Shown one piece after another: positions 50,587-62,500 of a stretch of 64,000 nt of DNA. The notes under the pieces are model-generated. The model saw only the letters and a program-made list of their open reading frames with translations. It had not been told where the DNA came from and ran no database searches. A program made the translations under genes and the position numbers. The stretch lies in contig JBCCDY010000015.1 in NCBI GenBank assembly GCA_039030555.1, positions 45,519 to 109,518 on the forward strand, written 5' to 3'. The stretch is from JBCCDY01 sp039030555 (GTDB lineage: Bacteria > Bacteroidota > Bacteroidia > Cytophagales > Cyclobacteriaceae). The stretch's first letter is position 1, and every line of letters starts with the position of its first letter.

Positions 50587-50786
50587 AATCCGAGTTTTCC
50601 TCGGGTTTTTTTCCACCGGTTTTTCTTAACAGCTTTTACGAGCTCGTCAACTTCCTTTTGAGTCGCTTTAGATTTTTTAGAGACTTCTTTGTAGTCGATC
50701 CATTCAACCATTCTTTGCAGATCCTCTATATCCAAATCTTTCGAAACTCTCAACACTATTTCCTTATCATTTCTTTCAATAATCAT
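50583..50786 (-). CDS. Putative antitoxin of the PIN-domain toxin
   Basis: 67 residues, highly charged. The start MIIERNDKEIVLRVSKDLDI resembles a short strand that would pair in a dimer, followed by helices and a very basic end (VKKNRWKKTRGKLGL). Size, position and 4-bp overlap with the PIN gene identify it as the antitoxin; no named antitoxin family was recognised. Confidence 0.7.
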   Translation of the reverse strand: MIIERNDKEIVLRVSKDLDIEDLQRMVEWIDYKEVSKKSKATQKEVDELVKAVKKNRWKKTRGKLGL

Positions 50787-50810
50787 ACTGTGGATATTTA
50801 TTTACCTTAT

Positions 50811-51653
50811 TTAACCTCCATAATTCCCAAAACGTTGTATAAACTGTATGTCTTGCTCATTTTTAATCAATGCACCAGTATAAGGAAAATCTTCTTTACT
50901 GATGTCAGTCTTATCGAGCTCTTCATCGGTTACCTTACTGATCATCAGTAACTTAATCCAGTCAATCAATTCGCTGGTAGAGGGTTTTTTCTTCAGCTGA
51001 TTAATTTCTCTGACCTCGTAAAAACGAGTTAGGGCTCTATCGATAAGTGTATCTTGAATCTCCGGGTAGTGCACTTTTACTATTTTTTGCATGGTATCCC
51101 GATCCGGGAATCTTATGTAGTGAAAGAAGCATCGGCGGAGAAAAGCGTCGGGAAGCTCTTTTTCATTATTTGATGTGATGATTACGATAGGCCGGGTTTT
51201 AGCTTTGATGGTTTTTTGGGTTTCATATACATAGAACTCCATGCGGTCTAACTCCTGTAACAAGTCATTTGGGAATTCTATATCGGCCTTATCTATTTCG
51301 TCAATTAACAGGACCGATTGACCATCGGACTCAAACGCTTCCCATAGTTTTCCCTGCTTAATGTAATTTGAGATATTATTGACATCACGATCTCCCAATT
51401 GAGAGTCCCTTAATCTGGAAACCGCATCGTATTCGTACAAGCCTTGCTGTGCAGTAGTTGTAGATTTAATATGCCAGGTGATCAATTCTTTATTTAATGA
51501 TTTCGCTATTTCATAAGCAAGTAGGGTCTTGCCGGTTCCGGGTTCCCCTTTAATCACTAAAGGCTTTTCGAGCGCTACAGCTGCTTCTACGGCAACCGTT
51601 AATTCCCTGGTGGTTACGTATGAATCCGTTCCCTCAAATTTCATTAGCATCAT
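50811..51653 (-). CDS. MoxR-type AAA+ ATPase
   Basis: 280 residues. Walker A is GEPGTGKT (36-43), Walker B is LLIDEIDKAD (115-124), and sensor 1 lies in PIVIITSNNEKELPDAFLRR with the arginine finger. The compact size and RCFFHYIRFPD are typical of the small MoxR clade that pairs with a VWA protein. The VWA gene is the third gene downstream. The product likely acts as a cytosolic remodelling machine. Confidence 0.92.
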   Translation of the reverse strand: MMLMKFEGTDSYVTTRELTVAVEAAVALEKPLVIKGEPGTGKTLLAYEIAKSLNKELITWHIKSTTTAQQGLYEYDAVSRLRDSQLGDRDVNNISNYIKQGKLWEAFESDGQSVLLIDEIDKADIEFPNDLLQELDRMEFYVYETQKTIKAKTRPIVIITSNNEKELPDAFLRRCFFHYIRFPDRDTMQKIVKVHYPEIQDTLIDRALTRFYEVREINQLKKKPSTSELIDWIKLLMISKVTDEELDKTDISKEDFPYTGALIKNEQDIQFIQRFGNYGG

Positions 51654-51749
51654 CTTTGATATACTTCAAAGAAAAGAAATTACTTTTGAATGTGTAGAGC
51701 GGGTTTCTTATTATTGAATGATAAAAGAGATTGAAACTGCGTAGGCGAT

Positions 51750-53315
51750 ATGATACAAGTTTTCTGTAGGGTATATTTTTTCTCTTTCTTCTTATCTGGT
51801 TATTGCCTTTTTGCTCAGCAGAATTTTGAACAGGTTTCTTTAGGTGATGGTGTTAACTCATCTTTTGATGAGAAGTTACCAGTCTTTTCTCCCGATGGAA
51901 AGAAACTCTATTTCACCATAAGTAATCACCCGGAAAACGTATCGGGCGTTTCAGATAAAGGCGATATCTGGTATTCCACAATCAATAAAGACGGAAGCTG
52001 GTCTCAAGCCAAGAACTTAGGTAGGCCTTTGAACGATAGGTTTGTGAATTCTGTAATCGGTTTTAGCCCGGACGGTAAGAGTATGTACCTTAGAAATTTT
52101 TACATCAACGATTACAACAGTTTAGTCTCCAAAGGAATTTCTGTAGCTCGCAAAACCCCAAACGGATGGAGGTATCCGGAAAATGTTTCTATCGAGTACT
52201 TTGATAATAAAAGCGAACATCAAAGTATGAGCATTTCAAGCAATGGTAAAATACTATTAATGTCTATTGAATCTTATGGGAACTACGGAAATGAGGATCT
52301 ATACGTGAGCTTCAAAAAAAGTAGTACCGGATGGACTGAACCAAAGAACCTTGGAAGCACCATAAACTCAAAGTTTCAGGAGATGACCCCTTATTTGGCA
52401 CCTGATAACCGAACACTTTATTTTTCAACGAATGGAAGAGGAGGTGAAGGCGGTATGGATGTCTTTGTATCTACTCGTTTGGATGATAGCTGGAAAAACT
52501 GGTCTGTACCCAAGAATTTAGGTAAGGGTGTTAATACTCCTGGAACAGAAAAGTCGTACCAATTCATCCCAAATACTACGGAAGCCATTGTTATTTCAAC
52601 TCAAAACAGCGATGGTTACGGTGATCTTAAGAAGGTGGTGCTTATGGAAGAGCAAATCGCTCAAGCTCAGCCTAAAGAATTTCAGAATCCGCTTCAGGAA
52701 ACGAAAGTTATTGAAACCATGGAAACGGTTTCTTTGGAGATTACGGTTAAAGATCAGAAAACGGGTATCCCTTTAGTTGCTGATGTCGAACTTTCGAAGG
52801 GAGGTCAGGAATTAGAATTTAAAACCCGTGTAGACGGAAGACTTGAAACTGAGCTGGAACCAGGATTTTATAAAATACAGGTATCTGCTTTGGGTCATTT
52901 ATCTGAAATTGATAAGGTAAATGCTCTTAATGATGTTGGGAAAACGATTGAATTGATTCCCGTTGAAATTGGATCAACCGTTCAGCTTAGTAATATCCTA
53001 TTTGAAATATCAACTTCCCACCTCATTGAAAGCTCTTTCGATGAATTGGATAAAGTGGTAAAATACCTGGAGAAGAACCCTAAAGTCAGGATTCTGCTTT
53101 CCGGCCATACCGATAATCGAGGCGACTATTATTTGAACCTTAAGCTCTCAGAAGATCGGGTGAAGGCAGTCAAAGAATATCTGGTTGAGAACGGAATAGA
53201 AGAGGGTCGGATAGAAGGTAAAGGTTTTGGGGGTAAACAGCCTATTGCCGATAACAGTAATGAAGAAACCCGAAAGCTGAATAGAAGAGTGGAATTTACG
53301 GTACTCGAAAACTAA
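51750..53315 (+). CDS. OmpA-family protein with PD40 propeller repeats
   Basis: 521 residues. A signal peptide (VYFFSFFLSGYCLFAQ) precedes at least four WD40-like PD40 blades: PVFSPDGKKLYFT, GFSPDGKSMYLR, MSISSNGKILLMS, PYLAPDNRTLYFST. A carboxypeptidase-regulatory-like domain (~325-405) leads to a C-terminal OmpA domain with LLSGHTDNRGDYYLNLKLSE and the peptidoglycan-binding NRRVEF. It should be periplasmic or outer-membrane associated and bind peptidoglycan. Confidence 0.92.
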   Translation: MIQVFCRVYFFSFFLSGYCLFAQQNFEQVSLGDGVNSSFDEKLPVFSPDGKKLYFTISNHPENVSGVSDKGDIWYSTINKDGSWSQAKNLGRPLNDRFVNSVIGFSPDGKSMYLRNFYINDYNSLVSKGISVARKTPNGWRYPENVSIEYFDNKSEHQSMSISSNGKILLMSIESYGNYGNEDLYVSFKKSSTGWTEPKNLGSTINSKFQEMTPYLAPDNRTLYFSTNGRGGEGGMDVFVSTRLDDSWKNWSVPKNLGKGVNTPGTEKSYQFIPNTTEAIVISTQNSDGYGDLKKVVLMEEQIAQAQPKEFQNPLQETKVIETMETVSLEITVKDQKTGIPLVADVELSKGGQELEFKTRVDGRLETELEPGFYKIQVSALGHLSEIDKVNALNDVGKTIELIPVEIGSTVQLSNILFEISTSHLIESSFDELDKVVKYLEKNPKVRILLSGHTDNRGDYYLNLKLSEDRVKAVKEYLVENGIEEGRIEGKGFGGKQPIADNSNEETRKLNRRVEFTVLEN

Positions 53316-53321
53316 ACCCTC

Positions 53322-54266
53322 TTGGAAATTCCTCCCAAGTGGTACATCATCATTAACCCGGTTGCCGGCTCAGGTAAGTCCTTAAAAAGATGGAAAAAAT
53401 TTAAAAAATTGATTGATAAAGCTAATATAAGCTATCAATATGAAGTTAGTTCGCATAAAGGAGCCTGTTTTGAAATCGTAAAGAATGCTTTAAAGAAGGA
53501 TTTTAAACACTTTTTAGCAGTTGGTGGGGATGGCACTTTGAATGAATTGATCAACAGCCTTTGCAGGCAATCTCATCCAAACGAATTAAAAGAAGAAAGT
53601 GCGTTGATCGTTGCCCAATTAGCGATTGGTACCGGAAACGATTGGTTAAGGTCCCAGAAATCGAAAAGTGAGAATGATGAAGAGCTCATTCAAAAAATGA
53701 GCGACCCACTCCGGTTTTGTAATAGACAAGATATAGGAAAGATTACTTTTAGAACATCTCGTGAACCGTTTTTCTTTATAAATATGCTTGGTGTAGGTTT
53801 TAGCGGAAGAGTAGTCGAAAATACGGTAAACCACCCGGCTTTAAAGAAATCAGGTGCAGTTGGATACGTACTTTCATTGATCTCCTCTTTAGGCTCTTTT
53901 GAAGAAATAAAAACCAAGATTTCTTTTAACAGAGAGCGTTTGAACAAAAATCTCTTTCAGATGAGTATTGGTATAGGTAAGTATGCCGGTGGAGGAATGA
54001 TGTTTTGCCCGAAAGCAGTTTTAGACGATGGGCTATTCGATTTAACCATTGTGAAAACCATCTCCAGGTTTAAAGTCGTTGCGAATATACTCAGCCTGTT
54101 TAATGGAAAATTTGTTTCAAATAAGGAGGTTTTCCTTTACAAAACTTCGGACTTAACCTTCGATTTTGAAAAGCCTGTTCCTTTAGAAGCTGATGGAGAA
54201 TTTTTGGGTTATGAGAGAACTATTGAGATAGCTTCTATTGATCAAAAGATCAAATTTTTGATTTGA
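53322..54266 (+). CDS. Diacylglycerol/lipid kinase family protein
   Basis: 314 residues from TTG 53322; no ATG precedes the fold and this start is 6 bp after the previous stop. WYIIINPVAGSGKSLKRW and AVGGDGTLNELINS are the nucleotide-binding motifs of the DAG-kinase catalytic fold, and ALIVAQLAIGTGNDWLRS completes the site. The C-terminal part has FDFEKPVPLEADGEFLG. It phosphorylates a lipid head group at the membrane; the exact lipid is unknown. Confidence 0.9.
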   Translation: MEIPPKWYIIINPVAGSGKSLKRWKKFKKLIDKANISYQYEVSSHKGACFEIVKNALKKDFKHFLAVGGDGTLNELINSLCRQSHPNELKEESALIVAQLAIGTGNDWLRSQKSKSENDEELIQKMSDPLRFCNRQDIGKITFRTSREPFFFINMLGVGFSGRVVENTVNHPALKKSGAVGYVLSLISSLGSFEEIKTKISFNRERLNKNLFQMSIGIGKYAGGGMMFCPKAVLDDGLFDLTIVKTISRFKVVANILSLFNGKFVSNKEVFLYKTSDLTFDFEKPVPLEADGEFLGYERTIEIASIDQKIKFLI

Positions 54267-54319
54267 ACTACTTCCGGTAAAGAGGGTAATACTCTCTACA
54301 AAGGTAGTATGTCTATTAT

Positions 54320-54333
54320 TTAATTCCAATTAA
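54320..54333. promoter_or_regulatory. Isolated 5-4-5 match TTAAT-TCCA-ATTAA
   Basis: Perfect half sites but an unrelated spacer, 180 bp before the fibre gene and outside the cluster of sites at 6-28 kb. Possibly a chance match; kept as a useful control. Confidence 0.2.
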
Positions 54334-54512
54334 AATGGATTTTTAGTTCACGAATTTCAATGTTGTAACATCGACTAATTGGACATTTTAAAGAACTTTT
54401 CTGAAAACAGTATCTATGCTTGTACTTTTCTAAGAAACTGATTTTTGTCAGTTTTTGAAACGCATTTTTAGGTTCATATTTGAATTGTTTATAACCTACT
54501 ATTCAAACAGCT

Positions 54513-56549
54513 ATGAGAAAGTTTTTACTTATTTCAATTATTTTATTGTCAACCCAAAAGATGTTTTCCCAGACCTTGGTTTGGAGGCATGGTTCCTGGA
54601 CTAGTGCTCAAGGGCAGTATAATTTTTTAATCCACAGTTATGCAGGGCAAAACAACGGGTCTGGAGCCCTAGGTAATATGTTTGTTGGTTATTATGCTGG
54701 AAATAAGAATGTATCAGGAGATGATAATATTTTTATAGGGAGATATTCTGGACGAAATAATACCAGTAGTAGAAATATTTTTTTAGGCTATTACAGTGGA
54801 TATACAAACACTTCTGGTGCAGACAATATTTTTATTGGTTGGCAATCTGGCAGGTATAATAGTAGTGGATTAGATAATGTTGCTATAGGACGTCAAGCTG
54901 GTTTTGATAATTTAGTAGGAAGTTATAATACGTTTATCGGGGGCTATTCGGGATTAAACAATACTACAGGATCACGGAATGTGTTTTTAGGAAGAAGCGC
55001 AGGTTCAGGAAATTCTACGGGTAGTGGAAATATTATGATCGGTTACCATGCCGGTTACTCTGAAACGGGTTCTAATAAACTCTATATAGATAATAGCAGT
55101 ACATCTACTCCACTAATTTGGGGAGATTTTTCTAATAACTACATTGGTATTAACACGAAATCAAATTTAACAAGTACGTATCGATTATCCGTTGGAGGAG
55201 GAATACATGCCACAAATCATATAAAAACAACGGGAACATTGTACGCTTCTGGGGGTAATTCTGCTAATTGGAATACTTCTTATTCAAGGGTAATTAGTAG
55301 GGATGCAGGTCAATTTATAAGGTCTGGTACAAATGCTTATTATAATAGCGGGAATGTAGGGATCGGCACCTCTTCACCTAATCGCAAACTAACTATTCAA
55401 AGTTCTTCTGCGGCATATTCCAACCTTAAGGCAAATAATGGTACCTATGAGCTATTGGTTGGCGCAGATGATGGTGGAGGAATTATATCCACTATGACTA
55501 ATCACGATTTAGATATTAGAGCGGGGGTAAATTCTACGAAAATTAAAGTTAAAGCAAATGGAAATATCGGTATAGGAACTAACTCACCTTCTGCAAAATT
55601 AGATGTAGTTGGTAGTTCTGAATTGAATGGAGAGGTTACTATCGATGGTAACCTTACAGCTACCGGAAACATATCATTTCCAGCTTTGGGTAGCATAGGT
55701 TTACAAAATCAAATTGATAATATGCTCGTTATCGATGGAGATGGTAATTTTCATAGAAGATCGGTGGCTTCTATTGAGAGTCCATGGCTTTTTACACAAA
55801 TATTTGGGCAGGATACGACGAGTGTTATTTGCATAGATACCTTATTGGATGGTTCCCCTATTATAGTTGATGTCTTTGACTTAAATGGTAATCTTAGCAT
55901 TGGTGATGATGCATTTATTGATGATGATATGAACTCTGGGCCATGGGATGAAAATGATGTTTGGCAGCCAGATGATTGGATTAAGCTGAATGGAGCATCA
56001 GTGGATATTAGTTCGAACGACAGTTTAAGAACAGGTTTAAGAGTCATGGATGCCGATGATCAAAATGAGTTTCTCAATATTTACCATGATGCAGGAAGCT
56101 CTTATTTTGCCAACAGTAATTATAACAGTCTTGATCATTACTTTATATCTTCCAATGAGCGTGACGTAACTTTTGGAAATAATGTGGAAATCCCAGGTAA
56201 CCTTGGTATAGGAGTTTCAAACCCCTCCAATCCCTTAGAAGTTGATGGAACCATTCGTTCGGTAGAAGTGATCGTAGAGCCTCGTTCTTCATGGCCCGAT
56301 TACGTTTTTGAAGAAGAGTATGAATTAACCTCTTTAAAAGAAACCGAAGCTTTTATTAAGGAAAACAACCACTTACCGGAAGTGCCCTCTGCTTCAGAAG
56401 TAGCAGAAGAAGGGATTCACCTTGGAGAGATGAATGCTCTTCTACTCAAAAAAATAGAGGAACTCACATTACATACCATTCAACAACAAAAGCTCATAGA
56501 ACAGTTAAGTTCCGAGCTGGGCGAGGTTAAAAAAAGCTTGAATAAATAA
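54513..56549 (+). CDS. Fibre protein with YadA-head-like repeats and C-terminal tail-fibre coiled coil
   Basis: 678 residues. Signal peptide MRKFLLISIILLSTQKMFSQ. Eight repeats of 17-18 residues (~54-192) of the form DNIFIGxxSGxxNTSG resemble the left-handed head repeats of trimeric autotransporters. They are followed by GNVGIGTSSPNRKL and GNIGIGTNSPSAKLDV, the GIGTxxP units of phage tail fibres. The end is the Bacteroidota domain LGEMNALLLKKIEELTLHTI, a trimeric coiled coil. No membrane anchor domain was recognised. It is 17 bp upstream of the RHS gene, so the two are probably co-expressed and meet at the cell surface. Confidence 0.82.
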   Translation: MRKFLLISIILLSTQKMFSQTLVWRHGSWTSAQGQYNFLIHSYAGQNNGSGALGNMFVGYYAGNKNVSGDDNIFIGRYSGRNNTSSRNIFLGYYSGYTNTSGADNIFIGWQSGRYNSSGLDNVAIGRQAGFDNLVGSYNTFIGGYSGLNNTTGSRNVFLGRSAGSGNSTGSGNIMIGYHAGYSETGSNKLYIDNSSTSTPLIWGDFSNNYIGINTKSNLTSTYRLSVGGGIHATNHIKTTGTLYASGGNSANWNTSYSRVISRDAGQFIRSGTNAYYNSGNVGIGTSSPNRKLTIQSSSAAYSNLKANNGTYELLVGADDGGGIISTMTNHDLDIRAGVNSTKIKVKANGNIGIGTNSPSAKLDVVGSSELNGEVTIDGNLTATGNISFPALGSIGLQNQIDNMLVIDGDGNFHRRSVASIESPWLFTQIFGQDTTSVICIDTLLDGSPIIVDVFDLNGNLSIGDDAFIDDDMNSGPWDENDVWQPDDWIKLNGASVDISSNDSLRTGLRVMDADDQNEFLNIYHDAGSSYFANSNYNSLDHYFISSNERDVTFGNNVEIPGNLGIGVSNPSNPLEVDGTIRSVEVIVEPRSSWPDYVFEEEYELTSLKETEAFIKENNHLPEVPSASEVAEEGIHLGEMNALLLKKIEELTLHTIQQQKLIEQLSSELGEVKKSLNK

Positions 56550-56566
56550 TTCACTCTAAAGAATAG

Positions 56567-59500
56567 ATGATGAAGGCTTTAGAGATCAAATACATTCTGT
56601 TGTGTCTGTTGTCTGTATTGGTCACAGCAGAGACGAGTGCACAAAGTGAAAATGCGGTTGCTGCACCAAGTCAAAAATCATTCGGTTTAGACCCGGATCA
56701 GTTAGGCACGGGAGGTAATATTGTAAACCAGTTTAACGGAGAAGTTTCTTTTCCGCTCAGTTTAGGGAGCGTTTCAGCTAATGATGGGCTTTCCGCAAAT
56801 ATTAGCCTCCTCTACAGTTCAGCAGGTATTTATGAGCAAGTATCAAATTGGAATAAGGAAGTACCAACCGGGGTTGCAGGTTTGGGTTGGTCTTTTGATT
56901 ATCCTAAAATAGTTGTCGATAACAAACTCACGGGAACACGTATTGATGATGAATTTTATCTGGTTGAAGGAGGTGTTTCCAGCAAACTTATTTTAGTCAA
57001 AAATACCCGTATTCCTGGCTCTGATGATACATCAGGACCTCGAACCTATCAACTGGAAAATCATCAGTTTTGGAAAATCACCTATTATGAAACGGAAGAA
57101 AAGTGGGAAATTATTAAGGAGAATGGCCATAAATATATTTACGGGGATAAAAACAGTGGTCGTAATACAGTTCAATGGGTAGTCTACTGGGATAACTGGA
57201 TTGGGAATAGTTCTAGAGTTAACGGACAGGACCGACAGGGTTTAGTTTGGAACTTATGCGAAATCTCCAATAGATTCAATCAAAGTATTCAATTTACTTA
57301 CTTAGAACAATCAAATCAGGTAGGCTCAGGAGGACTTGAGCATACAGAGGCATCTTATCTAAGTAAAATTGAAGGGGCTTATGGTGAGAGGATCGATATT
57401 GAATACGGCAATAAAAAAGGAGAAGGTGATGCTCCTCAAATAGAATGGTACGATCCACATACCGAAGAAGCTGAGCCAGATGGTTTTCAGGAACGGTATG
57501 AAAGAAAATACATAGACCGGATCACACAATATAATGAATATGGATATAAGCTTTCTGAGATAGACCTTAAGTATGATTTATACGATTATAACGATGGTTC
57601 ACTAACCTTTTACAAACGAAGACTTTTGGAAGTTGAGAATCTTTTCTCAAATGGTGAGTCGGGCGCCTGGATAAGGTTTGATTATGCCGATAGAACTAAG
57701 CCTAGTATCGAAGGTAAATTAACTGGCATTACTTCCTCTTCAGGAACATCTCAAACTATTTCTTACTATGAGAGTGGTTTAGCGTTGGGGGAATTTTCCC
57801 AAAAGGCTTCGAGGATTTATGCACCTGATGGATATAGTGAGCCTTCTGTTTATGTCGGTTCAGATTACGTAGTGGTATTATGGCGTCAATTAACTTCAGG
57901 CGATCACGTAGAAACAGCCAGAAATCTTAAAGTAGAAATCTATACCTGGGACGGAGGGTGGAAAAAGAATACCACCACCTATAATATTCCCCAGGTATTC
58001 GCACAAAGATTTTGGAAAGGCGATTGGTATGAAAAATATGTTAAAAACAACTTTTACGTAGACCTCCAGGAAAACTATTTCCAAATTCTTCATAAAGACC
58101 AAACTGATAATACTTACGATGTTAAGTTGTTTCATAAAACAAGTGATGGTGCTGAAAAATGGCACTATCAGCAGTTTTCCTCACTCGATATAAATACCCC
58201 TGGGCTCTCCAAACCCAAAAGAGCATTAAGTAAGAGGTTTTCAGTATTGGGAGGGGGAGTCGAAGACGATCGTCTTTTTACTTTCATTTGGAACGGAAGC
58301 TCCTGGAATAGTGAAGTGCTAACGGAGGGAGTTGATGTGTTTCGATTTGATGTTGCCGGAACTAATAATTGGGTTTTGGTGCATTCAAAAGCTACAGTAT
58401 CCTCAGCTTTTTACTTCTTCTTTCTAGATGAGGATAACCAATGGTTATCTAGAAAAACAGTCCATAGTTCCATGGGAACAAGGCCGGAGAATACATCTTT
58501 TTGGTACCCAAGTAATTCTTTTGCTGTAGTTAACCCACATGATAATAAGGAACATATTGTACAATGGAATAAGGACTATTCTAGTTTTCAGGTGATTGAT
58601 GGCTTTTCTTATGATTATGATTGGGGATCGGATGTGTTTGTAATTGACAATGAATTTATTGGAATTGATGACCGAAAAATACCAATGGCTATTTTTACGG
58701 GTGATAAATCATTCAATAACCCTTCTTTGAATATTAAAAATGGCTGGGTTTTTTCTGAAAACATTTTGAATGATCAATTTTCCGGAAGTGCTAATTACCT
58801 AGGTAGAGGAACTATTTACTATAAATTCAACCGTACTGAAAATCATGGTCACCCAAATAACGGAGGTCCATTAGATCTTTATGATAGATACTTTTTAAAA
58901 TATAATAATGCGAGCTACTCGTGGTCAGTACCCAGTATCCCCATTGATGAAGAAGTGGGATTAGGTGCTTTTTCAAATCTTGGAAGGCCTTATTCCATTC
59001 TTACAGAAGGTGATGTTGATGCCTTTGATGATGATGATTTCTACGCAAGTATAAATTTGGCATATCTGGATCATAAAGGAGACTTATCAACTAGCTGGGA
59101 AGGTCAAACGTATTATTTAGCTAATGAAGATCATAGGGAAATTTTTGACGTAAGTACAAATGCTTTTTATGTTACATCCGATTCCTGGAATGGAAGGGCT
59201 TCCTGTTTTAAAAATGGAGGCTTCAAAGACGCCCCGGCTACCCTATACGGATATACCAGGCAGAGTTTAGATGCAACTGGAATTTCCGATGATGATTTTG
59301 TAGCTCCTAAACGTGAAGAAAGTTTAGCGAATGGTAGAATATGGGTAGCTCCGGTGATTAGCCCTCAGCACGACTTTCCGGATGACATAGAAATATGTAT
59401 TGGTTGTAATCCACCACCGCCTCAACCAGCTGCAGTAGATCTTAAATATTCCGATTTAACCAGTCTTAGACTCAATTGGGTGACGGAGCGAAACAAGGTT

Positions 59501-62500
59501 TATCCGGTAAAAAGTATTGTATCAAACGATGGGGTTCATGTTGAGCAAATGAGTTTTAAATATGAATTGGGAAATGCAAATTATGATGTAACAGGTACTT
59601 TACCTCAATTCGCTGAAGTTACCGCAGTACCCGGTAGTGTTGATCCAAACTCAACACCATTTGGCTATACTAAAACGTATTTCTTTAATGGGCTCTCTGA
59701 AGCACAATTATCAACATCTTTTCCAAAAGGTAATAACGGAAATGCAAACACACATTATAACTTTTTAAAAGGAGGCTCTTATAAAACCAGTATTTATAAT
59801 AGTTCGGATGATGAAATCTCATCACAAGAAACTTCTTTTAAAGTAATAGAGCTTGATGTTTTTTTTGATGGTGTTTCCAAAGTAGGTAATGCGTTTTACA
59901 CTCGCCCGGTCCAGCAGATATCTACTGTAGATGGCATTACGAATACAGTTAATTACGAGTATGACGAATCGAATGGGGCAGTATCAAGCACCACCACGAC
60001 CAACTACAATTCCACCAACCAGGTAGAGGATATTGTAAGCCATAATGTATATGGCAAGGATAAATACGGATCAAGTTGGCCCGACCAATTGTTAACCCCC
60101 GTAGTAGAAAGCTATACAACCGTAAACGGCACAGAAGTATCAAGAACAGCGACCACCTGGCAAGACTGGGGGAGTGGTAAGTGGGCACCACTGAGCAGCT
60201 ATGAAGCCAAAGCATCGAATGCAGGCAATTTCCCATTTACAGCAAGCCCCGACTTAAATAAATGGCAAAAGCTCAGCGAAGTCATTAAGCGGGATAACTA
60301 TGGCAATCCAACCGAGACCAAAGACATCGAAGGCATCCACAGCACAGTAGTGATGGGCTTTGATGGCCAGGTGGCCTTAGGAAGCGTCTCCAATGCAGAA
60401 TCAGACGAAGTATTGATCGAGAACTTTGATGACGGAGTATTTAATGATTCAGATCCCAGAAACTGGTATTCGTCGGGCGACTGGTTTATTGATGAAGAAG
60501 GCCATTTGACTAAAACAGCATCCACCAATCGATACTTTGGAATATCATCTTTCTCAAGGCAGAATAATTTTATAGCAGAGTTTGATGTTAAATTCAATGA
60601 TACTCCTGCTAACTGGGCCTTATCGTTTCAGTTTAATAAAGATGGAGCAGCTTCCGGGCCGAGCGCAACAGGGCATTTTCTGAAAATGATACCGGGCAAC
60701 GCTACCGATAATATTCACATGCGCTTAAAAAATGGGTCAGACCATGATTTTTTTAAAACCGTCGATTTCGGTAAGAAGTGGAACCATTTTAGAGTGGTTC
60801 GAGAAGGAAATCATATCTGGGTTTATTTGAACCAGGATTTACTTTTTGAAGAAGCAGTTACAGGCTTAGAGAGTTACGGAGGGAAATTCAACTTTTACGC
60901 TTCCAATATCACATGTCAAATCGACAACATCCGGATCTACCCTTCAGACGCCTATGCCAGTTCAAGCACCTACGACAAAGACTACGGCTATGTGAAAGAA
61001 CAGATTGGAGAATCCGGACTAAAGACCCAATTTTTATACAACGCCATCCAACAGCAAGTAGCCACGATCAACACCGAAGGCCTGGTATCAGAAACAAGCA
61101 TGGGCTATAACTCAGCAGAGTTCAACAACGGAGCATACGATCCTGCAGACCCCCATATCTCCCACCAGACCACCGTTCGGGGAGAAGAAGGCTTCTATGA
61201 TGATTTTAATTATAACGAAGAGAATTGGTTAAATAAAAGTGCAGGAGGAGGCAATATTGCTACCTGGCAATGGGGGACCGGATATTTAATCCATACAAAT
61301 TCCGGAGGCCCCAACACAAGGTCTGATAACTGGGTAGATAGTTACCGTATACCGATAGAACAAGTAGAATCGGGTAGGGTAGGCTTTGAGTTTGATTTGA
61401 GCTTACGGACGCATGGGACAGGACTTGGCGTAGGAGCCATATTAGGTGGAAGCAATTGGACTGACCGAAGGTTCGTACACACTTCAGCATTCAACTTTTA
61501 TATCGATGGAGAAAAGATTTCCATCAACGGAGGCACTGCAATAGACCATAACCTGGAAGAAGACCGGACCTATAGGTTCAAGATCGTAGCGGATATCGAC
61601 AATCAGGAAGTGACCCTGTTCCTTAATGGAAAGCAGTTAGGAATGCCAGTAGCCTTCAAAGTTACCGAATCTAGTTTAGACCACTTTGCCTTCATCGACC
61701 ATGGGAAACAAGCATTTCCAACCGGAACAGAAGTATACGAATATCATTTCGATAACTTCACCATGTACACCAACCCGATCCAGAGTTCGACCTTCCATGC
61801 CGCCGGAGGACGTACCCTACAAGCCCAGACCGAAGAAGAAGGAGGCCTATTGATCTCAGAACCCATTTACGATGGGCTAGGTAGGCCTCACATCCAAACC
61901 GTGCCGACCAAAGTAGCAGCGAATACATTTGAATACCGAAGCACCTTCGTAGACAGCTATAATCCCACCACCGGCGTACTCACCGGAGAAGTAAGAACAG
62001 GCAATGGCCATGACTACGCTTACAGCAAGACCCGCTACGACGACAGCCCATTGAGCAGAGTATTAGAAAGCAGCAGCCCCGGGGCCAGCATGCAGATGAA
62101 TGCCAATCCCAACATCACCGCAGACCATACTGTAGAATATGCATACGGTAAGCTCGGTGATTTTATAGTAGAGATGAACCTTCCGGCAGGGATAAGCCTG
62201 TTTCCAGACCGCTATGCCGTAAGCAAAACGATCGATCCCGATGGCTTTGCCAGCTATCAGGTCAGCGATAAAGTAGGGCGTACTGTACTCAGTAAAACCG
62301 GAGATAAGGTCAGCAGGAACATCTACGACCGAAGCGGGAATCTGGTGGAGATCCACCCCCCGAACTACTTCGCCCCCCCGGCAGGATCCACATCCAGCGA
62401 CTGGATCGTACGCATGACTTACGATTACCAGGGCCGATTGACAACCCGTACCATCAATGACGCAGGGACCAGCAGGTACTACTACGATGAAATTGGAAGA

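Noticed and set aside
54320..54333. 5-4-5 palindrome before the fibre gene as part of the regulon
   Set aside because: Spacer TCCA differs from the cluster, the position is remote and isolated; a chance match in AT-rich DNA is likely.
54670..55090. Regular ~54-nt periodicity suggesting a CRISPR array
   Set aside because: The repeats are degenerate, lie in one open frame, and encode 17-18-residue fibre repeats.
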